Position numbers and translations under genes: made by a program. The notes under the pieces are model-generated. The model saw nothing but the letters and a program-made list of their open reading frames with translations, ran no database searches and was not told the DNA's origin. Shown in pieces: positions 1 to 11,301 of a DNA stretch of 64,000 bases. Every line of letters begins with the position of its first letter. Position 1 is the first letter of the stretch. This DNA comes from Diploptera punctata (taxonomy: Eukaryota > Arthropoda > Insecta > Blattodea > Blaberidae): positions 1 through 64,000 of the forward strand of contig JASPKZ010007526.1 in the NCBI GenBank assembly GCA_030220185.1. The letters are read 5' to 3'.

Positions 1-552
1 ACTGCTATTCTGACCCACTATGCTTATACCCATACAACATTATATGACACTGCTTACACTATTTACTTTTTTTCCATTTCTACTAACATTTCCTACTTGT
101 TTTAACATTTTGTAACGATTCTTAAAACATTTTTTTTATATTTTTATATATTTATCTATGTATATAAAATCTCCACTCATTCTTCTGAAGTTCTACAGAG
201 CTGTAGTGCATATGTTGCATGCAAAAGGTTTTGTCAATATATGGCAAGACTAACTGTGCTATTGTATGACCATCTTTCACAATATGAACTACTATTTTAT
301 TTTGTTTGGTTAAGAAGGAAAAGTTATTGTACACCAAATTAGATATCAAATAAAAATTATCCTTTTTTAAAGCATGCTTGGGGGAACTTTATTGTGAAGA
401 TTGATTATTCCAATAGCACAGATACTCGTCATCTATCGAGTAAGTTCATAAGCTTTGAGCATCCACACAACTGTTATGTAGGAAAAATGGAAAAAAAACT
501 GCACTTAAACTAGCGTGAAAATATTTTTCAAAGTTCCTTATAGAACAACAGT

Positions 553-562
553 GCGCATGCGC
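553..562. promoter_or_regulatory. NRF-1-like palindrome GCGCATGCGC
   Basis: The perfect 10-bp palindrome stands out in AT-rich surroundings and matches the known NRF-1/ewg consensus (YGCGCAYGCGCR). No gene start is visible beside it, so a promoter role is inference. Confidence 0.3.
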
Positions 563-1554
563 CAGAGTTTATAGAGCCAGCGATAACCCCACAATCAAAC
601 TACATATCGATTATCATCCTCGGTTACTATCCGTCGCAATGAAATTTAAATGACCAATATTTGACAATAAATCTCCAAATCTATGTTTAAAAAATATATT
701 AATAATATTAAAATTACCAAACGTTTATTTAAAATGGGTGTACACTCACTTATCACTCCCTTATATTGATCCAACCAGCGATAACCCAAACAGCAGCAAT
801 AGAAAAATTAGAGACTAGGTTAATATACTCTGTGGAGAAATAAGCAGCATTACAATATTGAATAACAGTATCATAATATTGTGATTTGTATATTTAAATA
901 TATACTTCAAAATTGTCTAATAATGTTATAAAAATTGTTTGAAAAAGTTTATAAAATATTAAGTAATGTTAGTAAATATAAAGGAAGAGCTATAGTTTAC
1001 AATATAACTGAAAATCAAGGTGCTTGTAGAAGTGCAGTTGAGCCGGGAAAAACTTTAGTTTACCTTCCCTTAATTTTTGGTGTCCTACATTGAAACATGT
1101 GCATGAGGCATAAGTTTATAGAGTTGTCACTAGATGGAATCACAAAGAAGTTCTACAGAAAATTTAAAGAATTGACACTAGATGGAAGAATGTAGCTGCG
1201 ACCAAACTTCAATACATCCCCAAACATTTGTTAGAAATGGATATACACCCAACTTTCTCCTTCCTAACTTAAAATAAATTATTTGCATATTATTTAATGA
1301 AGCATATACTAATCTGATATACACTAACCTGTTCCCATCAGAACCTAACAAAATGAACTGAGTGAACATCTTTTTCTGAGAATATACTTTTGAATGTTGG
1401 TCATTCCAATTTTCACAGATATCTTCACCATCTAGTATAAGTTCTTCTAGCGTTCACACATGTGCACAGTGATTTTGCATACTTCAAAGAAATAATTGTG
1501 GTATGGAGATAAATATTTAATAATTGTAAAAAAAATGTTATAAGTATTGTTGCC

Positions 1555-1730
1555 AAAATGTTAGATAGATGGAAAGCTGTGTGGCCATCACTTAAGTGTT
1601 GGCGGTTGAGCAATCCATTTTGATCCTCCTTAATAGGTAGAACCCCTGGTTCCTGTAAAATACAGTAGCACCAGTTTAAATTTTGAATTCAAATTTGAAG
1701 TTAATTAGCAGAGTGAAGTCGGAAGCGAAA
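1555..1730 (-). repeat. dispersed repeat Y, inverted copy
   Basis: This stretch, from the 'ggaaagct' motif through 'cacttaagtgttggcgg' to 'gtgaagtcggaagcg', is the reverse complement of 42755-42930 with only scattered differences. No terminal structure or duplication is visible on this copy. The other copy sits beside a SINE-core-like sequence, so Y may be the 3' part of a retroposon. Confidence 0.75.
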
Positions 1731-1871
1731 ATGTTTTAAAAAGTACAAAAGTTAGTAAAGACAGAAGGAGTACGTAAGTCCCAGGCAGACACCACACGCA
1801 TGCACGACAAACGCGAAGCAGTTTACTCTATGGAATATCGCGATGCAGCCAACATTATACATGCTATTTAA

Positions 1872-1975
1872 CAAACCTAAAAGCTAACGTAATGCAATTT
1901 AAGTACTCTAACTTATTAAAGACCAACCTAAAAGCTAACCTAACATAATTTAAGCACTCTAACCTGTGAAAGAAT
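1872..1975. repeat. two-copy tandem repeat of about 52 bp
   Basis: The phrase 'aacctaaaagctaac' followed by 'atttaag.actctaac' occurs twice in direct succession. Confidence 0.6.
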
Positions 1976-2199
1976 GCAACACCCAAAAATAAATAGTAAG
2001 TTCTCAAATTCTGAAGTACATAACCTATGTTGGCTGCACTGTTGTTGCATAGAATATTCCTTAAAATCAATATGGTTGCCACGTCTTCATGTTACGTATA
2101 TAGTTAAATATCATAGAAAAATGTGTTCAAGTAATCGTTAGAAAAAATGTAAAATTTGTTGTAAATGGTGGGAAATAATTTGAAAATAAAACCTTGTTG

Positions 2200-2210
2200 G
2201 CGCATGCGCG
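2200..2210. promoter_or_regulatory. second NRF-1-like palindrome
   Basis: GCGCATGCGCG repeats the motif seen at 553-562 and is the only other copy noticed in this AT-rich stretch. It could mark an unannotated promoter or be chance. Confidence 0.25.
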
Positions 2211-2429
2211 TTGTGTCTGTCTCGGGCTTAGGAAAAATTCTCACTGCACTTAATGGAAACTTGAGCCAAAATAAGTATACGTGGTCTCTTGGCATACAAT
2301 AGCCAGTGCATTTTAATAATAATGTGTCAATGTAATAACAGCTTGAAAAATTGGAAATTAAGTATAAGTTTAGAGGTCCATGGTAGTACAACATAATCAA
2401 CCTTGCATATTGAACATTCATACCATAAT

Positions 2430-2776
2430 CACTACTGTAACTTAAGTTTTAAGGTTATGGCACTGTAATATAATCTCAAAATTTAACACTTCAATGTTCT
2501 TTTGTTACATTTTTGTGGGTATGTAACATATAGCCTAAGAAATTACACTTGGATAGAAGACTATTTTTTATTAATTTTTTTACTAAATATAAAATATTTT
2601 ACCTTTCTGTTGTAATCGATGTATGATCAGATCCACATTGAACGTAATTGCTTCGTTTCAAAAGCGAAAACCAGACGAAACAATCTTCCATACCTTCTTC
2701 AAGATGAACTGGTCTCCTTGAGATTTTTTCTGTAGAATGTTGAAAAAATTATGGTTATGTTACTGATAATATCCTG

Positions 2777-2807
<31 letters not shown>

Positions 2808-3345
2808 TAATAATAATAATAATACACATTTATCAATTTTATGATAGTTTAGAAAAAAGGTTATGGCACACGACATAATACACATTTTTTATTTAAAGTC
2901 AATGGCATAACCAACGTTGTAATTAAGATTTTAATTTAATGGCATTATAATATAACCTCAAAATTTGCACTTCAATGTTTTGTTAAATTATAGTGTGTAA
3001 AATAAAAGCAATTATACTTTGAAAAGCACACTTTCATAGAAGATTATTTTTTAAACTCCTTACCCCTATTATAAAATGCATTGTATTATACAGTATTATC
3101 TAATGAAGCTACAGGTTCAAGTACGAGTATTAATGCTAATTCATGCTCATACCTTTTTAAATAAAAATGTTTAAATAATCACCTACAAATATTAAACAAT
3201 GATTGTGGAAATAATAAAATACAAACGAAAAATGTTAAGATCTTACCTTTTCGTTTTTATGTTCTAATCGATGTCTGATGAGATCAAGGCGAAAGCGGAC
3301 GAAAAATTCTTCATCATTGTAATTTTCAATATGATCCGGTCTTCC
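2430..3345 (-). repeat. diverged tandem duplication containing a Harbinger exon
   Basis: About 2430-2725 and 2905-3345 align in order: an 'ataacctcaaaattt...cacttcaatgtt' block, a 'ttggatagaagactatttttta'-type block, then a coding block. Read on the minus strand the coding blocks give related peptides (RPVHLEEGMEDCFVWFSL and RPDHIENYNDEEFFVRFRL). A partial internal duplication of one transposon copy is the simplest explanation. Confidence 0.7.
2779..2823. repeat. (AAT)n microsatellite
   Basis: An uninterrupted run of ATA/AAT triplets with one slip near the middle; it separates the two duplicated Harbinger blocks. Confidence 0.9.
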
Positions 3346-3623
3346 CCTGATTTGTCTGAGTTTCCGGGTCTTTAGAAAACATATCGTATAATACTTCGTC
3401 GTCACTATCAGAATCCAGAAATAAATTTCTAGACATGTTTCTGGCTGCCATTTTGGAAAGTTAACTCGAGTATTTCACAATAATCGGCTTCGAATGACCG
3501 TAGAAAGTCTACCGAGTTTATGCTCCGGCTAAGGTGCAATACTGTCGTGGTACAACGCAATTTTGGCTGAATACTTGAGATAGCATGTATTCAGAACTTA
3601 TACTGAGTTGGTACAACCGGCCC
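3240..3623 (-). pseudogene. PIF/Harbinger transposon 5' end with broken transposase start
   Basis: On the minus strand the terminus GGGCCGGTTGTACCAACTC sits next to TAA (3624-3626), the TWA target typical of PIF/Harbinger. An ATG at 3451-3449 opens MAARNMSRNLFLDSDSDDEV, an acidic leader typical of these transposases. A frameshift follows, after which the next frame reads RGRPDHIENYNDEEFFVRFRL, matching the conserved N-terminal DEEFxxRFR segment. The DDE catalytic domain and the opposite terminus are not found, so this is a truncated relic. It abuts the RTE endonuclease frame at 3627 and may have inserted into it. Confidence 0.8.
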
Positions 3624-3626
3624 TAA

Positions 3627-6337
3627 GTTTGTTAGTGATAGGATATCATACATAATTCTAAAGGGTAAACGACATGATTTTATAATTGTAAATGTACATG
3701 CCCCCACAGAGGATAAAGATGACAAGATCAAGGATGAGTTCTATGAAGAATTAGAATGCTTATTTGATAGCCTTTCACGATATCATATGAAAATTGTCTT
3801 AGGAGATTTAAATGCAAAAGTGGGGCGGGAAGATATATTCAAACCAACAATAGGCAAATTCAGTCTTCATGAAGATAGTAACGACAACGGGGTTAGATTA
3901 GTCACATTTGCCACATCAAAGAATCTCATTGTTAAGAGCACAACATTTCAGCATAAGGATATTCATAAATACACCTGGACGTCCCCAGATGGAGAAACTC
4001 GGAACCAGATAGATCATGTATTAGTGGATAAACGCTGGCACAGTAGTATCATTGATATTAGATCAGTTAGAGGGACAGACTGCCATTCAGATCATCATCT
4101 GGTCAAGGTGAAAATCAGACAACGGCTATCGCTTATGAGAGGAACAAACGCTAAAGATGATTCTGTAAAATATGAATTAAAAAACTTGAAAAATGATGAA
4201 ATGCGGCAAGAATACCAAATCAAAATTGCTAATAGATTTGAAGTACTGGAATCTTCAGATGACAATGTGGCAAACGAAGAAGAAACTGATATAAATAAAG
4301 AATGGGAGGCTATAAGAGATACTATTAAATTGTCAGCATCAGAAAGCATTGGTGGTTGTTTAAAAAAGAGGCAAAACAAGAAATGGTTTGATGAGGAATG
4401 TGCCGACATTGTAAAGAAAAGAAAGCTAGCAAAAATGAAATGGTTACATGAGCCAAATGAGGTAAATTTAGAGCAATTGGGTAGTGGTAGACGGGAAACC
4501 ACCAAGTTACTAAAGAGTAAGAAGAGGGAATATTTGAGAGAGAAGATTAATGATCTTGAAATGAATGCAAAAAATAGGAACATTAGAGAATTATATCAGG
4601 GAATTAGTATAGAGAAGAAAGGGTTTCAGGCTAGAACAAACATAATTCGGAATGAAAATGGGGATATGATTGCAGATTCCAAGAGTATATTAAATAGATG
4701 GAAAAGTTATTTTAATCAACTATTAAATGTACATACAGAACAGGACATCGAGGAGGATAAGTTACAGACAGCAGAAATGCTAGTCGCAGAGCCAAGTGCA
4801 TTAGAGGTTGAAATGGCAATTGAAAAATTGAAGATGTATAAAGCATCAGGTTCAGATGAGATCCCAGCAGAACTGATAAAATCAGGGGGAGAAAAATTGA
4901 TGGACAAGATACGCTGATTGCTTAGTATGATTTGGGAAAAAGAAGCTCTTCCAGATGAATGGAAGGAATCAATTATCGTACCAATTTATAAGAAAGGAGA
5001 TAAAACTGATTGCAACAACTATAGGGGCATCTCATTACTTTCAACTTCGTACAAAATTCTAACAAATATATTAGTAAGCAGACTTACTCCCTATATTGAT
5101 GACATTCTAGGAGATCATCAATGTGCATTTAGAAGAAACAGGTCTACAACAGATCAGATTTTTAGTATAAGACAGATTTTAGAAAATAAATGGGAATATA
5201 ATGGTACTGTACATCAACTATATGTAGACTTCAAAAAAGCATATGATTCAATTAAGAGGGAGAAGTTATATAGTATCCTGCTGGAGTTCGGAATTCCTAA
5301 AAGTTAGTTAGACTTATACGAATGTGTCTAAATGGCTCAACGAGTAGGGTGCGTGTAGGCAAACAGTTTTCAGACACTTTTGAAATCCAGAATGGGTTGA
5401 AGCAAGGAGATGCACTATCTCCTCTACTATTTAATTTTGTACTAGAGCATGCCATTAAATCTTTAGAGAATGAGGAAGGCTTACAACTGAATGGTATTAA
5501 TAAGCTGTTAGTTTATGCTGATGATGTAGTACTACTGGCCGATAGCGAGGAGATACTAAAGGCCAACACGCACACACTATTGAGTAACACTAAGAAATTA
5601 GGACTGGAAGTAAATATCAGTAAAACTAAATATATGGTCACACGTAGAAATACATTATATAATGGAAATGGACAGCTAATGACAAATGAGGGAAAATTTG
5701 AGGAATTGGCTGAATTCAAATACCTAGGAACAATAATCACAAATAGGAATGAGATGCACAAAGAAATTAAACATAGGCTCAATTCTGGAAATGCATGCTA
5801 TTATGCATCGCAGAGACTTTTGATGTCCCAACTCCTTTCAAAAAACGTTAAGCTGAAAATATATAAAACTATTATTCTACCAGTTATATTATATGGGTGC
5901 GAAACATGGACTCTTACTTTAAGGGAGGAAAGGAGATTACGAGTATTTGAGAATAAAGTTCTTAGGAAAATTTTTGGACCAAAGAGAGATGAACAGACAG
6001 GTGAATGGAGAAGACTACATAACAATGAACTACATGGTCTTTATAGGAAGCCAGATAGAATAAGAACAGTTAAGTCCCGTAGACTGCGATGGGCAGGACA
6101 TGTTGCGCGTATGGGGAATGAAAGACGTGCATGGAAACTTCTCGTAGGAAAGCCAGAAGGAAAACGCCCAGTTGGTAGACCAAGAATGAGGTGGGAGAAC
6201 ATTAACTATGATTTGAGGGAAGTAGATTATACAGGGAATGATTGGAAAGCATTAGCTCAGGATAGGGATGTATGGAGAGCTTATGTCCGTGCGGCCATGA
6301 AACTACGGGTTCGATAGTGCCAGTGAGTAAGTAAGTA
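3627..6337 (+). pseudogene. RTE-type non-LTR retrotransposon, 5'-truncated, nearly intact
   Basis: The frame encodes the C-terminal half of an APE-type endonuclease (GDLNAK near 3802, IDHVL near 4010, SDHH near 4090), then a linker, a reverse transcriptase (YRGISLL, FKKAYDS near 5232, GLKQGDALSPLL near 5395, YADD at 5514-5525) and the C-terminal domain RWAGHVARM...GKRPVGRPRMRW ending at 6317. The frame is open from 3627 without an ATG. There are two lesions: an in-frame TGA at 4915-4917 and a frameshift near 5300, where a shorter A-run replaces the A6 present in the fragment at 11054. A short (AGTA)n tail follows at about 6325-6337. RTE clade is inferred from endonuclease resemblance to BovB-derived proteins. 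Confidence 0.9.
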
Positions 6338-7430
6338 AGCCTTCACGTGTTTAGAGGGATTAGGTGATTAGTCGAGTAACTTGTGTAAATGTGGATGGAA
6401 TGTGGTGTTTCTTCTCTAGAGCAATATGAGTGTTTTCCCAAACAGTGAATTCTTTTGGTTTTTCTATTTGTATTAACAATTTAGCTTTCTTTACGATAAG
6501 ATGTTCTTCGGACCATGCATGGGCAGCCACTGCAGATTTTTTGCGTGTTAGTGCATTTTGTCGTATTTATAGCAATGGCGACCATGATTGATAGTTCAAC
6601 TTCCTACATTTCGGGATTGCCAACCTAAATAACTATACTGTAATAATACATTTACACCCACGTGCGGGAAGTAAAACCACTGCTTTCTATGCATACTGCG
6701 TACAATGTATATACAAGAAATATCCAAAAGGCAGTGTTAATATATATTATACAAAGCAAATCACTGCATTTTTAATGAACTGACCATTATTTGATACAAT
6801 TTAAAACCATAAATACGTACTTACGGCCATTTTATCAATAATAATGGTCTCACGGCCTCCTGTACTTTAACTTATAAACATTGCTCACACTGTTAACGTT
6901 ACTCAATTGTTTTAATTAACGCACATATTTCTAAGAAAGATGTTATTATTTTACTACTATTTATTATTTTGAAAACACCATCGCGCAAAAAAATGTACAA
7001 CGCACTTTTGTGAAGTGTTTCACAGAATCTCGGAAATTAAAAACCTCGCTATCGCTCGGTTTTTAAACATTTTCCTCCATTCTGTAAATACCACTTCCCA
7101 ACCTTGCATCGTAATATACTATTCTACTTCCCCTTTTTTGATGTTCCTGAGGTGTTTTTTCACTCTCGTTTTCAAATGTCTCTTAGTTTTTCCTATGTAG
7201 ACTTTCTCCCATTCTTCACATTTGATCTAATAAATAGTGTGAATTCCTAAAATGAGTAATATTTCGGAATTTTCTGGAAATACGTCCTTTTTAGCTTAAT
7301 TGTTTTTCGAAATGTGTTTGGCCTTTTTAGTAACATTTGTAGGGCTTGGTGTCTGTCTTTCTACCTCAGATAGCTTGTTATTAGTTGCGAAGTTAAAAGA
7401 TTTTACTCGCTGATTTACGTCTGCGCCTCC
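6338..7430 (-). pseudogene. Penelope-like element, GIY-YIG endonuclease relic split by MITE-X
   Basis: On the minus strand 7430-7125 reads LSEVERQTPSPTNVTKKAK, then a GIY-YIG-type core (GIHTIY, stop, IKCEEWEKVYIGKTKRHL) and a basic helix VKKHLRNIKKGEVE. The frame resumes after MITE-X at about 6540 with KSAVAAHAWSEEHLIVKKAK and IEKPKEFTVWENTHI, the conserved C-terminal endonuclease segment of Penelope-like elements. An in-frame stop lies between the two halves of the GIY core. MITE-X therefore landed inside the endonuclease domain. Confidence 0.8.
6538..7123 (+). mobile_element. MITE-X copy 1 (non-autonomous DNA element)
   Basis: One of five copies in the window. It starts TTTTTTGCG.GTTAGTGC and runs to 'cgcatcgtaatatactatt'. 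An internal inverted match of the start (ATCGCGCAAAAAA near 6981-6993) defines a palindromic-ended core of about 455 bp, with a conserved flank of about 130 bp. No coding capacity. It interrupts the Penelope endonuclease frame. Confidence 0.75.
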
Positions 7431-8689
7431 GCGTAATTTAGAAGAAAGAAGTAATTTAAGAAATACAGTAGGAAATTACATAAGAGGTAAGAATACACAG
7501 ACCAAATAACTAAATTAGAAACAAGTAAGTTAGATTACTCTATATTAGTTACAGATTTGGAATATAATTTATTATGCATAATAAAACGTATTTTCTATTT
7601 CTTATACTGACAAAAACAATAATGGAGAGATGATAGTAATATGATACTATCACCTCTATACAAGAGTAATTTACAGTATTTCAGAGATGCCAAGAACAAA
7701 ATTAAAAAAATAAATAAATACCTAAGAAAGAATTGCCGACATGAAAATATGAGCTATTGAAGCTCTTAAGGCAGCCACAAATTAAATGCAGGAACCTCAA
7801 TCTACCCTTGTACGTTCGTGTTCAATGGTATATCGATATTTATGCTTAGATTCAATTTTTCTACATTTTATTGGATTGTGTCGTGGGTATTTTTATTTTA
7901 TATTAATGTATCTTCATAGTTAATGGTAACAATCCAGCTGAGAATTTATAGTATTTCAGTAGAATATCTATATAATTTGTTCGAAGGAGGCGGGCAAAAA
8001 TACACTGCCAATGAGGCCGCGGAAGGAAGTGCAGGAGGGAGAACAAATCACGTGACATTACTCATTTCGCTCTTGAGCTTCAAGCGAGAAAGATATTTAA
8101 TCAGAAATCTGGCGAATTTCCTTACACCTTCCATTGACAGAATATAGCTGCTATGGAATTAAGGAAAAACAAAATTTTATGTCAGAAACGATGTTCAGTT
8201 ATCTTTTTCTCAAATAATATACTCTTAAGATCCAATTATTGCTGTGGGAATTTTGTACACTTTTTTTCAGCACACATTTGTGGAGATTGCGTCTAAAACT
8301 TCATAATTCGAGTTCATGGCATGTTCGGTGTGATTTTGAGTACTTGAAATTTAGTTTGAAATTTAAAAAAGGTAACAGAAATAAGTAAACAACTGATATT
8401 AATTGGAAGTTAATTAGCTTCACTAATTTTTTATATACTTGGCTTTATCTTAAACCTGAACATTCGAACAAAAATAATTCATCCTAAACTTGCACTGTCT
8501 TCTTCATTGTGCCTGATTATTATTTATCAAACTAAAAATGTTATTTGGGGAAAAATACATATGACCATGAGGAGCTTATTTTCAAAATCTCTCGTCATTT
8601 TCATAAACTTGTGGGTGGCAATGTAAGGTCGCTATTTTGATGCGAATAGGAGTCATTTTGATTACAATGTCCACTTTTAACGTATGTGC
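7431..8689. other. no recognisable gene or repeat
   Basis: AT-rich sequence. A 74-codon frame at 7923-8147 has no family resemblance and no splice or promoter context. A moderately GC-richer patch at about 7985-8060 contains CACGTG. Confidence 0.5.
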
Positions 8690-10490
8690 TTGCTGATTAT
8701 AAGATATTTCTGAACCCAAATGGTGACACTTGTACACGAGAGAAATATATGAAGAAGGCAAACACACAAAAAGTCCGTTTTGGTAAAAAGCGGACAACAG
8801 ACTTTTTATATGAACTCCTGATATGTAAAATACCAGATCATTGTATAGAATAGTCGACAACTCGTCCTAAAAATCCTAAACATATTTTTCATAGTTTTTT
8901 TCTAGCTTAGGTTATTAGTTTCCATTATTTTATCTATAGCACAAGTTATTTGTATGAAAAACTGCGGATAACACAATTCGGAATATACATTATTTACAAA
9001 GACGTACTTGCATATTCAGGTTATTTTTGTGGTAAAGTTTAGCTTTCATGAAACAATGTAATGTTAAGAATTTAATTGGATTTTTAAATTTATTTATTTA
9101 TTATGATCATCACAGCCGAATTTACTCTAAACTTATATCTAAAACTTAACCCAAGAGGTAACATACCGAGTGTCAGTCTTTCCAAACTATTACCTAAATT
9201 ATACAGTCTTTATCACATAGTAGAAAATCCATTTTGATGTCTGAAAATTGAACGTTTAACAATTAGCAAATAACATTATTAATATTACTGATAACAATAA
9301 ACGTTGCCTGCTATAAACATAACTTTTAGTATTTAATATGTTCTCTTCTTCTTCTGCTACAAGGTTTAGGTATGCAGCCTGTTCCGGCGAAGTTAAAAGT
9401 GGAGTCCATCTTCTGCGTGGTCGGCCAACATCTCTTGTTCCACTGGGATTATACAGGAAGGTTCTTTTTGGTATTCTTTCGTTGTTCATTCTCATTAAGT
9501 GTTCTGTCCATTTCTTATTATTTTCGCTGATTTTATCTTCAATTTTATATATATTTAATTCTTCTCGTATAGTTTCATTCCTTATTCTATCCGCTCTTGT
9601 GCATCCTTTCACATTATGTAAAAACAGCATTTCCGCAGTCTGTATCCTGCTTTTATCCCTTGATTTCATTAGCCAGTTTTCACTTCCATACAACAACAAA
9701 GGAACAGCCATTGTTTTATATAATTTAAGTTTCGTATCTTTCCTTGTTTTCCGACCTAAGGTTCTTTTTATGGTTCCACAAATAGCCTGAAATGTATTTA
9801 CTTTATTTTCTATATCTTTATTTTCCCTGTAAGTTATATCACATCCTAAATATTGGAAATGTAAGATACTCGTACTTGTTCTATTATTTTGTTATCCAGT
9901 ACAATTTTTTATCTAATTCCACATTTACCAATAAATGCCATTACTTTTGACTTATTTATTGATATTCTACAATTATATCTATTGGCTATTAATTTAAATT
10001 TATATGCTAACATTTGGAGCTCATTTTCAGATTCTGCTAAAAGTACATCATCGTCAGCGAATAATAAAGCATTTATTTTATCTTTATTATCAATTAATAT
10101 TCCTTCATTAGTTAAAACCTTCTTCCATTCTTTTAGGATATCGTCCACATAAATATTAAATAATATAGGTGAGAGTGAACACCCTTGTCGTACTCCTTGG
10201 TTTATTTGAAAAAAATGTCTTATTTTTAGTCAACTGAAGGTCAATACAAATATTTGTTCCATAGTACAAGCTCTTAAGAGTTTCTATAATCTGAATACGG
10301 AGGCCTTTTTTTTAGGATATTCCACAATATTTCCCTGTTTACTCGATCAAATGCTTTATCTAGGTCTATGAATAACAAATGTGTTTCTAGGTTTTTTTCT
10401 TGTCTTTTGTTTATTATCTGATTCATCGGTACTCCATCGGTACAAGATCTTCCTTTTAATATGTTTGTATAAGTATTATTCCCTGAGAGT
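8690..10490 (-). pseudogene. RTE-like non-LTR retrotransposon (family 2) with long 3' region
   Basis: Read on the minus strand: GRSCTDGVPMNQIIN and LLFIDLDKAFDRVNREILW near 10440-10300, a frameshifted stretch, NQGVRQGCSLSPILFNIYVDD near 10195-10135, LLFADDDVLLAES near 10065, and the C-terminal part MAVPLLLYGSENWL...HLMRMNNERIPKR...GRPRRRW to about 9256. At least two frame breaks separate the blocks. About 560 bp downstream (8690-9255) recurs at 25283-25990 and 44916-45490, again 3' of RTE-like coding relics, so I read it as the family's 3' untranslated region. Confidence 0.8.
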
Positions 10491-10598
10491 AGTTAATGAT
10501 AATAACAACAATAATAATTACAGTACATTAATCCACAAATCAAGAGAAGAATGAAAACATTGGAAGACAGAAAAATATCTACGGAAATAGATAAAATA

Positions 10599-10832
10599 AG
10601 GCCGGTATTCAAGAACCAAGCTTTTCGTGAAGAGCGACTCTCAGCCCATCTTTCCGTGGTTAATTATGTGGGTCATGCAAAACCTACTGTAACTGGCTCA
10701 CTCTATTCAACATCAAGTGCTAACAAGATATTCTTTTTTTTTTTAATTCGTGAACAGTTGAAAGATGAGAGTGTGAGCTTATGGAACACGGAGATAATAT
10801 GGCCTAGTTAGCTGGTTCTTGAATACCGGCCT
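10599..10832. mobile_element. 234-bp MITE with perfect 20-bp terminal inverted repeats
   Basis: The ends AGGCCGGTATTCAAGAACCA and its exact reverse complement at 10813-10832 are flanked by TA on both sides (10597-10598 and 10833-10834). The interior is non-coding with a T-run near 10737. The TA duplication suggests Tc1/mariner. The GGCCGGTATTC start and the TAA/TTA context would also suit Harbinger with a one-base asymmetry. Confidence 0.9.
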
Positions 10833-11017
10833 TAAATGTATATGTTGAACAACAAAGGGTTCACTTGAAATTACCTTATGTAAAATGTTTAAACGAAGGA
10901 TTGGAAAGGCAATTGAAACCATTCAAATTTGTTTTTGCTCATAATGTTCCTAACAAACTTGAAGGAAATTTAATAAAAACTAGCTAAGATACAATTGATA
11001 GTGATAAATTGACAGAT

Positions 11018-11190
11018 GTTATATAGTATCTTGCTGGAGTTCGGAATTCCTAAAAAAGTTACACTTATTCGAATGTGTCTAAATGGTACAAGGAGTAGGG
11101 TACCTGTAGGCAAACAATTTTTGGATACTTTTAAAATTCACAGTGGGTTACTATAATGAAATGCACTATCTCCTCTGCTACTCAGTTCTG
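11018..11190 (+). pseudogene. short fragment of the 3.6-kb RTE family
   Basis: Closely matches 5262-5440 of the RTE copy ('atagtatcttgctggagttcggaattcc', then 'cgaatgtgtctaaatgg'). It keeps the A6 run that is shortened at 5300, which supports the frameshift call there. Truncated at both ends. Confidence 0.85.
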
Positions 11191-11301
11191 TAGTAGATTT
11201 ACTTTTTTTCACTTCAAAGTGTGTTGTTGTGAGCGACAAACATGGTGAACGTTTTCACCAAGACTTTATGAAAATGGAACAATATTACAACGGATATGGA
11301 G

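Larger units (their letters stand above)
1..2429. other. AT-rich region with no recognisable gene
   Basis: Open frames here are short, AT-driven and lack splice context or any family resemblance. Apart from the regulatory-like palindromes, the short tandem repeat and the dispersed repeat listed separately, I see nothing coding. Confidence 0.6.

Noticed and set aside
2104..2421. 105-codon minus-strand frame
   Set aside because: No family features, and AT-driven; it spans the GCGCATGCGC palindrome.
7923..8147. 74-codon open frame near a CACGTG motif
   Set aside because: No recognisable domain and no splice or polyadenylation context.
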